DNA of 64,000 nucleotides from Aphrophora alni. Taxonomy: Eukaryota > Arthropoda > Insecta > Hemiptera > Aphrophoridae. The stretch is from assembly GCA_963513935.1 (NCBI GenBank), contig OY740769.1:70015712-70079711 (forward strand), given 5' to 3'. Shown piece after piece: positions 13,013 through 27,200 of this stretch. Numbering within the stretch: the stretch's first letter is position 1; each line of letters begins with the position of its first letter. Both the position numbers and the translations under genes were made by a program. The notes beneath the pieces were generated by a model that was not told where the DNA came from, ran no database searches, and saw nothing but the letters and a program-made list of their open reading frames with translations.

Positions 13013-13710
13013 ATTTCATATATTAAAAATTCAAAGATAGTACAAATTTACTTTAATATGATCATTTATTTCGCTATCAGATATGCAACCAAACTGTTTA
13101 AAATTATAACTTTAACAATATTTTTATTGATATTAAATAATAGTCATTTCAAACATGTTTATAGAATTACTAGTTAAACAACTTAAGAAAAGCTTTTATA
13201 AAGATCACTAATTTTGAAGAAATTTTTAATTATTCGCAGAGTTATAAGAAAAAATACAAATGGCTTTAAAAATACACATAAGGTTACCGAATTTACGTCA
13301 GTGTGTGTATTCCTAACACTCATTGGCCTATATTGTAATATATGAACAGTCTACAGTTAGATAATTACTCGGGGAGAGTTATATTACACTTTTATGTATT
13401 AAATTTGAAACAGTTAGTAAAGTTTTTTGTATAATATTTCTTCAAGTACGCTTAATATACATTCTGAAATATATATATTTATTCAAGTTAAACAAAAAAT
13501 AAATATTATTTAAAAATAGGTAACTAAATTAAAAATTAATAGAAAATATATGTATCTCTCTCAAACCACGAGCAATTCAATATGTCACAGAAACATCTTA
13601 AACTAAGTTCAAAGTTATGAAATATATCGAAGGGTTAAACCCATTGTTCTTGTAAAAACAACTGGGCTACAAATCCAGAAGTCTGTAAATACATCTATGA
13701 AACTTTTTTT

Positions 13711-13715
<5 letters not shown>

Positions 13716-13768
<53 letters not shown>
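13716..13768. repeat. (GA)n microsatellite
   Basis: About 53 bases of alternating G and A, with a single C substitution near the right end (gagacagagag). It is strongly purine on the plus strand, and is the only long GA tract in the window. Confidence 0.95.
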
Positions 13769-13769
13769 C

Positions 13770-16700
13770 GTTACTAACTTTCCAGCAAAACAGCAATCAC
13801 GTGTTCAGCAAACTAGTGGTTTAACCTTTCCATTCACGAGCTTAGTAAGTAAAAATGAGCATGGTAAAAACTCAGAATACAGCAAATTCAAGATGTAAAG
13901 GTAAAATTTTTATTTTATTTATTGAATAGTAAAATATTTTTGTTTTAATTTATAACTGTCACAAACGAAACCAGAATGTACACGCACACAATTATTTAAA
14001 ATAAAATAATAATATCTCTATTTATAATTATTCGAATAAGTAACTCGTCTACGTTATAAAACACAATAAATTATATTTCACGTCCATAACTCTTAGTCCT
14101 GAAAAACTGTTCAAAAATCATTTTAAATAATATGTTTCTAGTGCCAAAATAAAAATGACAATTAATATAATGGAATTTCCATGAAATTTACTACATGAAG
14201 TTTAGTATTTCATAGAAGAGTTCATATACCTATATTTCTTATTTTATATTCATATAACTCTGTTACTAAACATTTAAACGAAACCTGAAGCTAGTTTTAA
14301 CTGAAATTCAGTCCCCAATATTTAGAAACGTTACGAAAAGACAGATCACATTTATCTCTCAGAAACAAGGGTGACATTAACGTCTAACTTTATTTGTGTT
14401 AATGTCTTCAGTTGGAGTAACAAGACCTTGTTTAAGAGCCAACCTAGATTTTAAACTGATCGGATTCGATTACAAATAAAATACAAAACCTTATCTGGCC
14501 AAACATATCCACCAGAACCTATAGTTAAAGAAGTTTTTTCTTCTCTTTAGACAATTATTACAAACTCTAAAACTCCTACAATGACAATATAAAATATAAG
14601 GACGTAACCATGACTTTGTTTAGTCTCAGTCTTTACTAAAGGGGGATACTTTACTAAATATTAATCCGAAAAGATCTAAAGTGAACTTAGCGACTCGAGT
14701 CATCAAGAACCATCTAAAACTTACATGCAGCTATAAATACAATAAGTAGTACATTTCTTTATCACAACATGTGGCTACTATTTATGTAATCTATGATTGT
14801 GTGTGTGAGTCAAAGAATCTATTTTTTTTTTACTCACACTATATATAGTTTTTAAGTTTCCAAATATGATTAGCAAAAAACAATTTTTCTTACATTTTAG
14901 TGATTTTCTTTCTATTTCATTATAATTAAGCATATTTTATACATTTTGAAGGGATACTTCCTAAACTCAAACACAAGAAATAAATTTGACTTTCCAATAT
15001 TCTACCAGATTCTACTTTAGTTAAATCGAAGTTTCAACGGAAATTAGGTTACAATATACAAGAGCACAAAATAGCATAAAATTTAATTACGCTTTGTCAG
15101 AAACACCGTTGGATACAATGTTATTATATTACACTTTCACCATAGCAGAAGTTCTTACAAATATTTAATCGCATAACTTCTTCGTTTTTCATGATATATT
15201 AATTAGAGTGATATCAAACCGAGCCACTATTTCTTCAAATAGCAAATGTTAGTTGAAAAATATATCTCACATTACATTATTATCAGTATTTGGTGCACAA
15301 TTTTTTTTTGAAAACATAGTAATTGCATTTTTGTTTGAGTTTGTGTTGTTTGCTCGAAATGGATTGATTTTTTGTCGATATTACAATATACATAATGTAA
15401 TATTAATTAAGTCTCTAATTTATGTTACATCAGCTTCATAATTTATTATGATTTTGTTGAAGGGGCTGTAGCGTTGTTTAACTTAATTATAACAAATACA
15501 CAAATCTGTAAAATTATTACAAACAAACATTACCTAAATAATTGTATTTATCACTAAATTTTCATAAATAATTTGTAATGAAATGCCAAAATACGAATTC
15601 AAATGGAAGATACTGAAAAGCTTTAAAAAAAACACACGTTTTATATAAAGGGGATAGAGTTGGAAGAAAGCGAATTATTATTTGGTACTTGGAAAGGTTT
15701 ATTTACTGAAAAGTGTTCTATACCAAATTTTATCAAAATCGGTCTACAAAAACACAATCTTCACAGTTAGAAGTACGGGACGACAGACAAACTTACCAGA
15801 CTAGATCTAATCCCTGCAATCCATTTGCACTTTGTACGAATAATCATAAATCAACACAAACAAACAAAAAACATAAAAACTTTAAAAACAAACACTGTAT
15901 TTTCAACAAGATGATCTTTAATGACTAAATTGTCATCTTAAGTTGCTTAAACGTACACTTGATACTCAGTGCATACAACGACATGTGGAAGTTCTTACGT
16001 TTATTTTATTTAGTGATTGTGCTTCCAAAATTGTTATTCGTACAAAATAATAATAGTCAATATTCATATAACTTTTATGATGAACTTCAGTTTCTTCCTG
16101 TGATGAAATAAACTATTAATTAAGTACTAAAACGTTATACATTAAATATAATATCAAAATTAACGTTACTTTTGATTTTGAAATCACTTGCAGCCAAGTA
16201 AAGTTACATTTTCAGTTTCTAATTAAATCAAACTTTATGCATTCATAATGTCAATAACATTGTTTATTTTCACATATCTTAAAAACCTTTATGACATGTT
16301 ACATTTTCAACTTTCAAAACCATATTAAACTAAAATTTAAAGATTGTTGCCAATTGATTAGTTTCTAACTGAATGTGTGTTTCAGTTTAAATGAAGTTGA
16401 ATCTAGAAGTCAACTTAAATGGAGACAATGAAGGTTTAATTGGTGGTACACTTGTCTTAACTGACATACCTTAAGTGAATTAAGTCCGCATAGTTAAACA
16501 CTTCCAATACTGGATGTACAAGTTAATATAAAACCTAACAAAGTTAAATATATTCCGCAAAGTCCTAAGTTGATTAGCAAAATTTTAATTGACTGAGAAC
16601 CTGTATAAATGTCAGTAACCTTATATAAAAGTATTTTTAATTTCGTAAAATAATATTATTTTAACTTGCAAAATAATTTTAACTTCGTAAAGTATTAAAT

Positions 16701-17160
16701 GTTTGTGTTAATTAATATTGTCAATTGATTGGATGGGATCGATATGGAAGAGTAATTTTTATCCAAAGAAAGCATGTGAGACCGTAACTTCGTCTTTTAA
16801 ACATTTGGATGTTTGTCTATTTGGTTTTAAACCTATACAATATGTATTATATTAACTCTATTTCTAAATAATATAATAATTGAGAAGTATAGAAAAATAC
16901 ATTATTTGTCAATTAATTTCAGCGATAAGATTCATATAACATTTAACATTTGGGAATTGTAGTTGTTTCCCAATAAAACTGATCGAGAAAGCTAACTATA
17001 GCTTTAAAGATAGATTGGTTTTTTAACGTGGACATAATTTACATTTTAACGAAATAATCTAATCTTTAAATATTATATATCATATTTAACAAATTCAATA
17101 GGATATTTCATTTTATGTTGCAATTGAATAGATCAAAATTTAAATAAATCCTATTATTTG
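13770..17160. other. Gene-poor AT-rich stretch
   Basis: No recognised gene, RNA or mobile element. Open frames are 60-70 codons at most (for example 15,253-15,441 and 15,713-15,928 on +) with low-complexity, AT-driven composition. Confidence 0.5.
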
Positions 17161-17460
17161 ATTTTCTAATCATGTGGCCGGTGAAAGATTTTCCTGCAAG
17201 ACAGCTTTCCAGTGACGTCATCGCATAGGGTTGAGGTCGACGTGATACTCATGATGTTGATACAACGGAGAAACATTTTGCAAGCCACACGGGTTGAACC
17301 AGGAATGTATACAAACCAAGTGAGAGCGTTTGTCAGTAATGTAAGCGAGGTCTCACAAGTTGTTAGTAGTAATAAAATTGTAATGACAAACGTGTCAATT
17401 CCTTAGACCGGAACTCCATTGAAAATCACTTTAAGAGACGTAATATTTAGAAAACGACGT
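17161..17460. other. GC-elevated segment with unassigned 64-codon frame
   Basis: This 300-base segment stands out by composition and by CpG-containing words. A plus-strand frame (17,212-17,406) encodes MTSSHRVEVDVILMMLIQRR at its start and continues in a Val/Ser-rich stretch to a stop. It could be an exon or decayed element sequence. I do not recognise the product. A perfect TGACGTCA palindrome (CRE-type site) sits at 17,214-17,221, overlapping the apparent start codon, and a half site lies near 17,455. Gene status is unproven. Confidence 0.25.
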
Positions 17461-18489
17461 CACAGTTTTTTTAAATATTTTTTTCCCAAGGAACCCAATA
17501 ACGCATAAATATTGATGAAGCTAGATTTGCTCATTTTAATTTCAGTAAAAATTTGACAGAAAATTGGATCAAGATTCATTGTACACGAACGTTTAGAGAT
17601 CTTTATTACATGTCGTTTCATATACGACATAGAATATTTCACTTAGGTTAATTACCACTATTAATCAATATATTTTTATTTAAATAGTAGCTTGCTCCGC
17701 TGAAAATAACACAATTTAATGACGAGATAGTTAAACAATTGTCTTAACATAATCTTAAAATTTAAAAGTTAAATGCTTGTATTAAGATTTTTATGAAATT
17801 AGGTTTTAAAGTAGTTGTTTTTACCATAAATATTATATGGAGTTTGAATTAAGGCAGCAAACCTATGTTTATTTAGGCTGGATTTACATTACATATATAT
17901 GATTTTGGCGAGCATTACAAGATCTTTGATTTTTAACAAATTAAATTTTTTTAAATGTAGATCTTTATGATTTATACATATAACTAGAACTCAATAATGT
18001 GATTCATATGAGGGAGCAGAATTCTTACTATATTCGTTATTATTTTCCTCTTGGTTTATCTTAAAATTTAATTTTATACTGCACTTACAAAAATAGAGTC
18101 TAAATGACTTCAGGTCTGATAGAATAATTTTCATCATTGTTATCCTCTGTTCCAGTTTTTTTTTTTTTTTTTTTTTTTGTGAATCATAATAACCAGGATG
18201 TCAATTGTTACTGCATTTTTGATTTTCATATCATTTATATAATCGTTGTTTTTTATATATATTTGTTTTGATGAGGATCGTATTTACAATTTATGATTGA
18301 TTATTTATGTAATATGATTGAACTATGGTAATTTTTATATATTTTTTAAGAAATATTTAATGATTTATTTTCAAAAAGGTAGATTCAGGGTATGGTATGG
18401 TGTACCTGAATAAATTTATTTTTAATTTATTAATAATTTTCTAATTTCGTATCGTTACAATACCAAACAAAATTTGTATCTTAATTTGT
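17461..18489. other. Gene-poor AT-rich stretch
   Basis: No recognised gene. A 60-codon minus frame (17,642-17,460) has no family motif. Contains a T23 run at 18,156-18,178. Confidence 0.5.
18156..18178. repeat. Poly(T) run, T23
   Basis: Uninterrupted run of 23 T, preceded by ccag and followed by gtgaatc. It could be the tail of a minus-strand retroposed sequence, but no such element is recognised beside it. Confidence 0.9.
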
Positions 18490-19470
18490 TTCAGTAATTG
18501 TTCAAAATGATGGCCGTATCTTAAAATACACGCATTTAGACGCATCGATATTGATTGCCGGGCAGAAGTGACAGAATCCTTCTCTATTCCATTTACTATT
18601 CTCAATCATAGCTCTCCAAATGTATTCACCGGAGAGGACAGCCTTTCGGTTATTTCATAGAAAATAAGATAATATTGAAGTCAGCGATCTCATGGTTCTC
18701 CTTGATCCTACCACTTATTTCAATGTTTGTTTTAGGTCGTCTGAAATACAAACTGAAGTGAGCTGAGCTCCATCACGCATGAACCACATTCCATTACGTT
18801 TATAAAGTGGCGAATCCTGAAGAACAGGCCAGAAATTGTAAGTATCGTTTACCATTGAGTATTGTTGATATAAAATATAAGCTTTCATACCGCAATATAA
18901 TACCATGCCGCCTTTCAACGAGAACTCGTGTTTTGTAACGATTCTGCATAATAGCTATGAGTTTATGTGTGCTATAGGACGTTTACATGGGCATTTTTTT
19001 TTTTAATTTAGCTTCATTTTTAACAAGAAGTTAGGATTTGCACATTTCTCTGGAAACCAATGACGTATAAAATGTTTCAATAAAAGAGATTACACTCGTT
19101 GAACATAATATAGATACAGCTGTTGCTCTCGCAATAACCAAAAAAATAGTTTGTGATGTTTACATTATATTGTTGGGTCAATGCTCTTTTCAGTATAATC
19201 TGAAACGTCATTCAATACGTCCTTACCAAATTTTGGTAATCTTCCTTCGTTAATACTTTTTCAGATTTCAATATCTGATGTCCAGTTTTACTGAGGCGAC
19301 AATGAATTCCAGTAAATGTTTTGTAACACGGGTATAATTGGGTGGGGAAATTCTCTTAATATAGCTCACTTGTTTATTGACTGTAAAGTGCAAATTCACG
19401 TCAACCATTTCAGTATTATTAGAAATATGAAAATTAACTGTCACGATGAACAAAAAAGCCAGCACTACTA
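18490..19470 (-). pseudogene. IS630/Tc1/mariner-type (DDE) transposase remnant
   Basis: This is a decayed cut-and-paste transposase, read on the minus strand in changing frames over nearly the full length usual for the family (about 330 codons). The N-terminal helix-turn-helix region is readable as ENFPTQLYPCYKTFTGIHCR followed by LSKTGH (about 19,355-19,275), matching the arthropod DUF4817-type HTH found on these transposases. Next come WFPEKCANPNFLLK (about 19,064-19,022) and KNEAKL where the family has a TDEA-type motif, so the first catalytic Asp is replaced by Asn. Then MWFMRDGAQLTS (about 18,795-18,755) corresponds to the WF.QDGAPAHF block with the second Asp kept and the His lost. The region after it is scrambled to about 18,490. 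Frameshifts and stops make it non-functional. No terminal inverted repeats were identified. Confidence 0.7.
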
Positions 19471-21705
19471 TTAAATAAATCTAAAACATTAATAACTCTG
19501 CGATAAAATAAAATTTTTATTAAATACAATTTGATACATAGTGATTTTTAAAACAAATTAGATATGTTATCTTACAAAGCATAATTACAACAATGCATTG
19601 TTATAAAAATTATGAGCAGTGAGTTAAGAGGCCTACATTGTTTTGAACTTAATTTAAACAAAGATTTTTTAACAATTTATCACCTTACAAATAAATATTA
19701 GATGTAATTCAATTTATAATAAATGAAATAAAACTATGTTCTAATACAATACTGTCTGTATTAATAAAGAAGAGTATGTGTTAAATCCCTTAACAATAAG
19801 AAATAATTGGTATAATAAAGTTCTCTGTTTTGCAGACAATTACCAATAAATTATGTTTTTTATCGATAACTCACTTAGTTATACTTATGCTTACATAAAC
19901 AAACAAGTTTAGTTTGACGTTTAAAGTGGAAAATTATTTGTATCTTCCATACTTTTTGTAAAGTTAATGGTTTTCGAAATAATCAACATTAAACATCTTA
20001 AACGTCCGTAATTTCGAAAATATAAAATAAGGTTTTATGTTTGGGACACTTTCAAAACGTAGGATAAATAATGAGAACTAACGTAACATAAATATTGAGA
20101 ATACCAAATCTGAACTCAATATCTCATGTCATGTGTTTCTGAAGTCTTATTTTTTATTGTACAAAAATGGCCGGTAGACGGGACACAAAGATTTTTCGGC
20201 CATAGGAATATTTTGCTTTATTTTAATGAAAGGTTTTTTTTCCACAAAAATCTAGGGTTTAAACAGATCTATGTTCAAGAATTCCATCTTGCTATCAACT
20301 ACAGTATATTTAAGAATACAATGAATAATCATCGAAGAAAAGAATTGGAGATAACGAGAATTAGACAAAGCAGCGTCAACTCAATGTCTTGAGGGAAATA
20401 GTTTACAAGTTTGTGCTTCTTTTAGAAACTCTCACAATAAACTTATGAGTGGATAGAAAGCGTCATTAATAGTAACAGAGTTTAGCCCTTCATATTACCT
20501 TAACAATTTGTGCCATTATTTTTTTAATTTGTTTTATTATTAAAGTTGCTCTATCACTTCGGTAATGAGGAAAGAAAGAGTACTAATATAATTTGTTTGT
20601 TTTATTATTTAAAATTATTTTCTAACTTAAATTTTACCTTTACTGACGTACAATACGTCTTCATTTTAAATAAGGAAGTACACTGATGTAACGACTTATT
20701 AAAACCACTTTATTATTTTTATACTTACTTTTCTAAAACAAGTAATGTGCACTTACCTTCAATAATCTGAAGTACATTCAATAAATAATAGTAAAATAAA
20801 TCGTTTAGCTCCATTTTATGAAGCACAATAATATTTATTTATTTAACAAACTTTAATATACTATAAAAACGTGTATTCCAAAATTTAGCAAAATGTATGA
20901 ATTACACAAATATATTGATTTTAACGTAAATCCAGTAAATATATTGTACGCTAAAAGATAAACGAATAAATGAGAGACAATAAATAATAGATAGTAAATA
21001 TAGTATATTATATAAATTAAATTTCAGTTTTGAAAAGTTAATTCTTACCAAACATGTTCAATCACAGTAAACTTGTAATTTTAACAAGATTCATTTATTA
21101 ACAATATTGTTAACCATTTTCAAACAATAATTTCCATATAGGTATATTAAATGTAACTATATTTGACGGCATTTTGAGATTGCCAGTTTCGTAATTTGCT
21201 TGACTAGTGATCTTAACTCACTAAAATATAAATAAATATTTGTAACAAATTGTGATATTACTCTTACATCGAAATGTTTCACAGAAACAGTAAAGAACTA
21301 TTTTGTTTAAATCCTTTGGTCAAAACTTAATTAAAAAGGTTATGTTTCTTTCGATAAAAAATATTTTGTGATTTTTGCATAGGAGTATTTGCTTCAACTA
21401 CGATTAAAATAAACTACCTGACAAATTGACTGCGTCTAAAATTGTATGACAATCGGTAAATAAATACACTACAATAATGTTGGACAGACGAAACGCAGTA
21501 TATTTCCTACTATAGTTTTATATATGGCGTCATTATTTTTAACTAAAAATCCATAAAAAACGTATATTTGTTTGTGTAGATATACTATAGCACTAGAGTG
21601 TTATTCACAATTCTTATGACTGTACAAAGTGTTGATGTAAATGATTTTTGTAATTTATTATATGCTTGAGGTAAATGCTTTTTACTATTTAAACGCAGTC
21701 GTTAC

Positions 21706-21775
<70 letters not shown>

Positions 21776-23420
21776 AACTCCAATAATATATTTGATTGAT
21801 TAAGTGAAACCTGTTTTTCTTTTGGTTATCGAATATTGTGTATAAATTTCAAATAACTACAGAAACCTCATTATTTGTGCAATAAAAATACAAGACGAAG
21901 TTTCCATGACTGCGATATCATCCAACGTTGTTGCATACATACAAACACCATCAGTAGTACAAACTCATTTAAATAGTAGATTTTCCACAAGTGTTGCCCA
22001 TTACATTTTTGATATATATATTCTAGTAAAACAAAACAAAGTAAGTAAAGGTAAAATGGTGAGGTGTTTATTGAATTGTATTATTTAGAACAACAAAATG
22101 CTATCTCATAGAAATGGCACTTAGCATTAAGTGCAATAATTTGTATTTTATGAATAGGATTTTATAGCTGAACACCTAACTGGTTAAATAAGGGTAAAAT
22201 TTAATAATAATGACAGCTAACTTGGATATTTTACGACAGATAATAAATAGAAAATGTATTGATAAGGAAGAACATGATGCTGTCATATTCACAAGTTAAC
22301 AAATAATCCCAATTGTATTATATACAAAAACTATGTTTAACCACCAAAGACGATAACCACATAAATTTAATTTGACATCATTTTAGCATTAAATATTTAT
22401 TATAATTTATGATTAGTTATTGACATTCAAATATCAAAATTTTAAGAGAATACCACTATATCTACCACTTTTATTAATGAAATATTATTCGACATTGATG
22501 TGATGATAAAATAATAGGCTTGTTGTGAAAACATGTAAATTTCAGGAGAATTTGTCTATATCCGTTATATTGTGTTATTAAACTTATTTGTTTCTATGTA
22601 CATATGTGTGTGCACGATTAAAACTAGGAAGTGGTCTTACACTAAAGTCACTGTTTGCAAATCCAGGGTAATAGAAATAGAAACAAATAGAAATATACAT
22701 TTACTAAAAAAACTACGAAAGTTGTTAATTAATTCATTTGTTAATACCGGATACGTTTTGGTAATTATTGTTTAAATACTGTTAGGTTAGAGATATCAGA
22801 GTACAACTCTAGATGTGTTTAGAGGTTGTAATCTTGTATTGGTAAGTGCATTCTGGATTCTAATTCTGGTTGGGTTAGTGTAATCGTTGTTCTATCCCTA
22901 GTCATGTTAGTTTAATGAGTGAAGTTAGTACACTTCGACTAGTAATCCAAGTCAGTTCAATATAATGTAAATTAAGAAAGTAGTTAAGTTAGTTTAACCG
23001 CGATTCTACACTTGGTTGCAATACGGGCACTAATCCACATTCTGCTTTGTCACACAGAATCAAGTAATAATTTTTATTACTTAGTGCATGAATGAATATA
23101 CTTTGTGAAAAAGTAATCAAGTGTTTCCCTCTACCCGCTTTCAGGAGATAGGAAACGCATTGCGTTTTTTTACAATAAAAGTACAACCGTCATTTCTATC
23201 TTCATGGTCGGATACCTACTTCAGATCGATTTACTATATTTGCAGAGCTGCACAAAGCATTTCACTAAGTTTTATAAATCACCCTTCGGGGAAGGTGAAC
23301 TGGAGACTAATTAATTAATCTTACTTTCAATCCAGATCTATTTGTAAAATTAATTTATATTAATATGCAACATTTAATTTTAATATGAACTATATAATGT
23401 TTAATGCATATTGACTATAA
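19471..23420. other. Gene-poor AT-rich stretch
   Basis: No recognised element. Frames of 88 codons (20,126-20,392 +), 67 codons (22,572-22,775 +) and 65 codons (23,121-23,318 +; 23,186-22,989 -) lack known motifs. The 23,121 frame is preceded by a plausible splice acceptor (cccgctttcag, about 23,134-23,144) and lies in less AT-rich DNA, so an exon cannot be excluded. A long (TA)n tract lies at 21,709-21,773. Confidence 0.45.
21709..21773. repeat. (TA)n microsatellite, longest in window
   Basis: About 65 bases of uninterrupted alternating T and A between gttacccc and ggaactcc. Confidence 0.95.
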
Positions 23421-23570
23421 TCATTGTATTTTACAATTGTTTATAAATATAAATGCAGAGGAAAAGAAGAAACAATATTACAGAAAATAGAAACTACAGT
23501 TGTGCCTGACATTAAAGAAACTACTGTTGTGCCTGACATTAAAGAAACAAATAAACAAACAATAAAATGA
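23421..23570 (+). CDS. Candidate terminal exon with two 9-residue repeats (unassigned)
   Basis: An open plus-strand frame runs about 50 codons from after a TAA to a TGA at 23,568-23,570. Inside it, 27 bases encoding ETTVVPDIK (23,490-23,516) are repeated immediately (23,517-23,543) with one silent difference (ACA/ACT), followed by ETNKQTIK and the stop. An AATAAA overlaps the stop (aataaaatga). Two splice-acceptor-like sites lie upstream (aaatgcag ending at 23,458 and aatattacag ending at 23,483), and the first keeps the repeat frame open. There is no in-frame Met before the repeats. The 27-base period and silent change suggest selection on protein, yet two units could also be chance. No function is proposed, and the upstream exons are not seen. 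Confidence 0.3.
   Translation, partial: SLYFTIVYKYKCRGKEETILQKIETTVVPDIKETTVVPDIKETNKQTIK
23490..23543 (+). repeat. Perfect tandem duplication, 27-bp unit x 2
   Basis: Two adjacent units beginning gaaactac and ending gcctgacattaaa differ at a single base. The unit length is a multiple of three and falls inside the open frame described above. Confidence 0.9.
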
Positions 23571-24230
23571 TAATTTTCATGTTTATACATTATTGTTTTT
23601 AAAGAGTATTTGATCCAACGATCTGAAAAGACTAAAATTAATTAAAAAGTCTGTAAAAATTATAACTTTTTGTCGTATAAAAAAATAATAATGACATACA
23701 CTTTTTTATATTCCTGCCTACAGTATAATATATGATATAGAAGTTGCTCAGTATTGAATTTTGAACTCAGTAGTGTTAGTATTTTCTATTTACAAAAATA
23801 AAATGAGAATTTAAAAATACATGGCTGTTTGTATGTGAGTATATGATCTTCACTGTGTTTTTACATGTGTATTTATAACAACATTTCTCCTTAACCTCCA
23901 ATAATTACATGTTCTATTTATAAACATTTAATATCAATTTTGAGTACATATTCTTACTAAAAGTAAATAACTCTGAATAAGTAACTCTGAATAACTCTGA
24001 ATAAGTTATGACTGTTTAGTTTAATTGTTAGTCAATAAAGTTTTCAAACAGACATATGTAACTAGACATCACTACGTAAGGAATAAAACGTTGTTATATT
24101 ACCCAGCGTCAGTATAGATTAGAACATGTGGACTGAACACAAACCAGAAATAAAACAAGGAAAATGGGAAAGATTGTTTGATGGACATGCATAAATATAT
24201 ATCCTTATGTAAGGAATAATTAATTAACAG

Positions 24231-24279
<49 letters not shown>

Positions 24280-27200
24280 GAATCATTTACAAAAAAAAAA
24301 AATAGTGTAGCATTTATTTATTATTTTTTTTTTTTATAGTGAAGCATCTGCATTAAAATAGAGATAGTGTGTGAATCATGCACTTTTATGTATTTTTAAA
24401 GTTTGATATTTATATTTCATACATAATACTTCCTTATATTCAATTCTATACACCAGTTAAATTAATGGAATACTGTAAAAATAGAAATAATTTAATTAAT
24501 TAGTTTGCACTTACCACGAGGATGTGCTTGTGAGGGTGTAAAGCGAATTTAGTTTCTAATTAGGAGCAAATAACATTTATTAGCGGAGTTATTAGACCTG
24601 CTGAATTCTATGTTTTGTAAACAAGAGCTAGTAGTTTAGTTGCAAAGTTGATTGTCATCAATTTAAAATTATTTCTTCAAACATGGCGATGATGAGACTC
24701 GATTAATTTTAGTGACCTCCTGGAATAGCCATTTTATATTTCCTGGGAAATTGTTTTAAATACGTTAGATGAAACGAAAATTGAGTACACAGTGCTTGTT
24801 GGAAATTTAAAGTAAGTGATATTTTTGTTCTTTCTCCTATATGTTATTAGAGGTCTTGATCCTTAACATCCATTTCGGTGTAAATATCATAATATATTTA
24901 ATTAAAAACTAGTTTAGATTGGGAAAATTATTTCTCAGAATAGTTTCTTGATAATGGACAAACTTCATTCAAAATTTAAAAGTTTGTGTTTACATCAAAT
25001 AAATGCCTAAATTTGACCCGGAAATCATTATGACAAGGATCAATGTGAAAGTGTTCAATGAATTCCATATACTCAGATTCATTTGTAGGGGACTCCTTCC
25101 CACATCCTGTCTTTAATGATTAATTGGAAACACCAAAAATGAAAAGTGTTATTTATAGATTCTTAGACGTGACTGAGGCTTCTTTATATGTTTTTACTTA
25201 CTAGCTGAGCTTGGTAGGAAGCTGGGCTCTAAACTATTTAAAGTTTGAAGAATTTGTTCAAGGTAATCGTTAAGATAAATTTTAAAATACGATTTTGTGT
25301 CTAAATTTTGGTATTTTCCTGAGATTTTTGCTTGATTTTGTAAGAAATAAGAAGTAGTAATTTGTTTCGAAAAATCGAGTGGGTTGTAATTGTGACAAAT
25401 TAGTCATTCAGTATTGAATGGGTGGTGAATAGAATGATAAAGCCCTAACAAAGTTGGTATAACAAATGAAATAATATCAATATCTAGAAACAAATCAATT
25501 CACCCTCAAGTCATAAAAACAGTTGGTCAAAAACGTCGTTGTCAAAGTTGAGCTATCATTTTGTCCTATTATAAATTTGCATACCGATATCTAAACTAAC
25601 TAAAGACAGAAGAAGCAATAGAAACGAAAATTATGTTTCAATTGGAAAATAATAATAAATTAAAATGTTAAAATGTTGTGTCCAATGTCAAAAAAGAAAA
25701 TAGTGCAATTACATAACAAAACATCAAACGTGCAGTATGTAAGCTACAAAAATTGTGTTTACTCATTACAATATACATCACAATATTTCCTTGTGAGATA
25801 TTTTTGTTCCCATTTTAACTCTGGAAATGTTTCAATCTTTATGAATTAAAGAGAAATCATTTTTCCATTAACCCCAAAAAGTTAATAAATATTAGCAAAT
25901 AATACCTATATAATGTATGGCATTATTGTATTGAATTAAGTAGTAATTTCAACTTTTATATTTCATAAATCACCTAAATTATATTAGAAGATATTACGAC
26001 CTATATTCATAATTTTATTCCTTATAAGAATGTAAAAAACAAGAACAACAAACAATAAATATTATATTTTCTCTATTATACACAATTTCTTTCTGAATAT
26101 GAACTTCTGTACTGATAATGAAATACATTATTATTAATCCGAGCTTAAGCTAATTAAAACGATTCCCTCATTCAATTCAAACATCAAATTCTAATTATTT
26201 ATTTAATCAACAAGAACATACATCAACTCTGATACTTTCATCTCATATGCTTCTACTTAAGTATCCTCTGCTAATGAATTATGAAAGTGTTTGAAAATAG
26301 ATAAGCTTCTGTCACAAATAATCTATAAATATAATTACCAAAGGTTAAATTAAAACATACAATTAATTAATTTATTGCAGATAAATCCTCAGCTGTTTGT
26401 TATAATGTCATAAATAATAGTATACAGTCTACTCCTAATGCCATAGTAAACCGAATAATTACCTACGTAAACAATACACTTATGCAACGCACCTTCAATA
26501 ATCATTTACAAACATTGAAATATATAAAAAGATTTCCGTTAATATTGCATTATTCTAACTAGTAACAACTTGATAATCTAATTGTGAAAGTGAACACCAA
26601 ATGTTTTTAAAGCTGATATGGTTATACTCTATAAATTTGTAAGTATAGATTTCTTAAAGCTAAGGATAATAAATCAGTAACATGATTTTCCTTTCATACT
26701 TGCCTTTATGTAATTTTGTATGTGTAATTCAACTGTAAAGGTTTGCAATGAATTTCAAAATCATCTGGAGCATGTTTAAGTTGGTTAAATATATAAGTTT
26801 TTACTATATATATAAGTTTTTATATTGAGAATAAGTATGTTTGTTATACAAAATTATAACTTATGTGCATGCTTGTATACTCAGAGCAATCTTAAATGGG
26901 ATAATATTTACATTTACAGTCTGCAATCCTAACATAGGTTTTGTAAAGTGATTTTATCTATTCATTGGGTGTCATTTATTTTAGTTTTTATACGTTTCAT
27001 TAACTAGTCGTTTTACTTCATTACTGTGGATACAACTGAATGAAAATTTATCACGTGCACGTTTGTGTTGATTTATATATATTTGTATTATAGTTTATTA
27101 AATTGATTTATTGGGTCAAGTAACGGTATTTCGGCAAGAAATGCAGACAAAGTGTGAACTCATGATAAAATAAATTTAAAAACATATCGATTTGTCTAAG

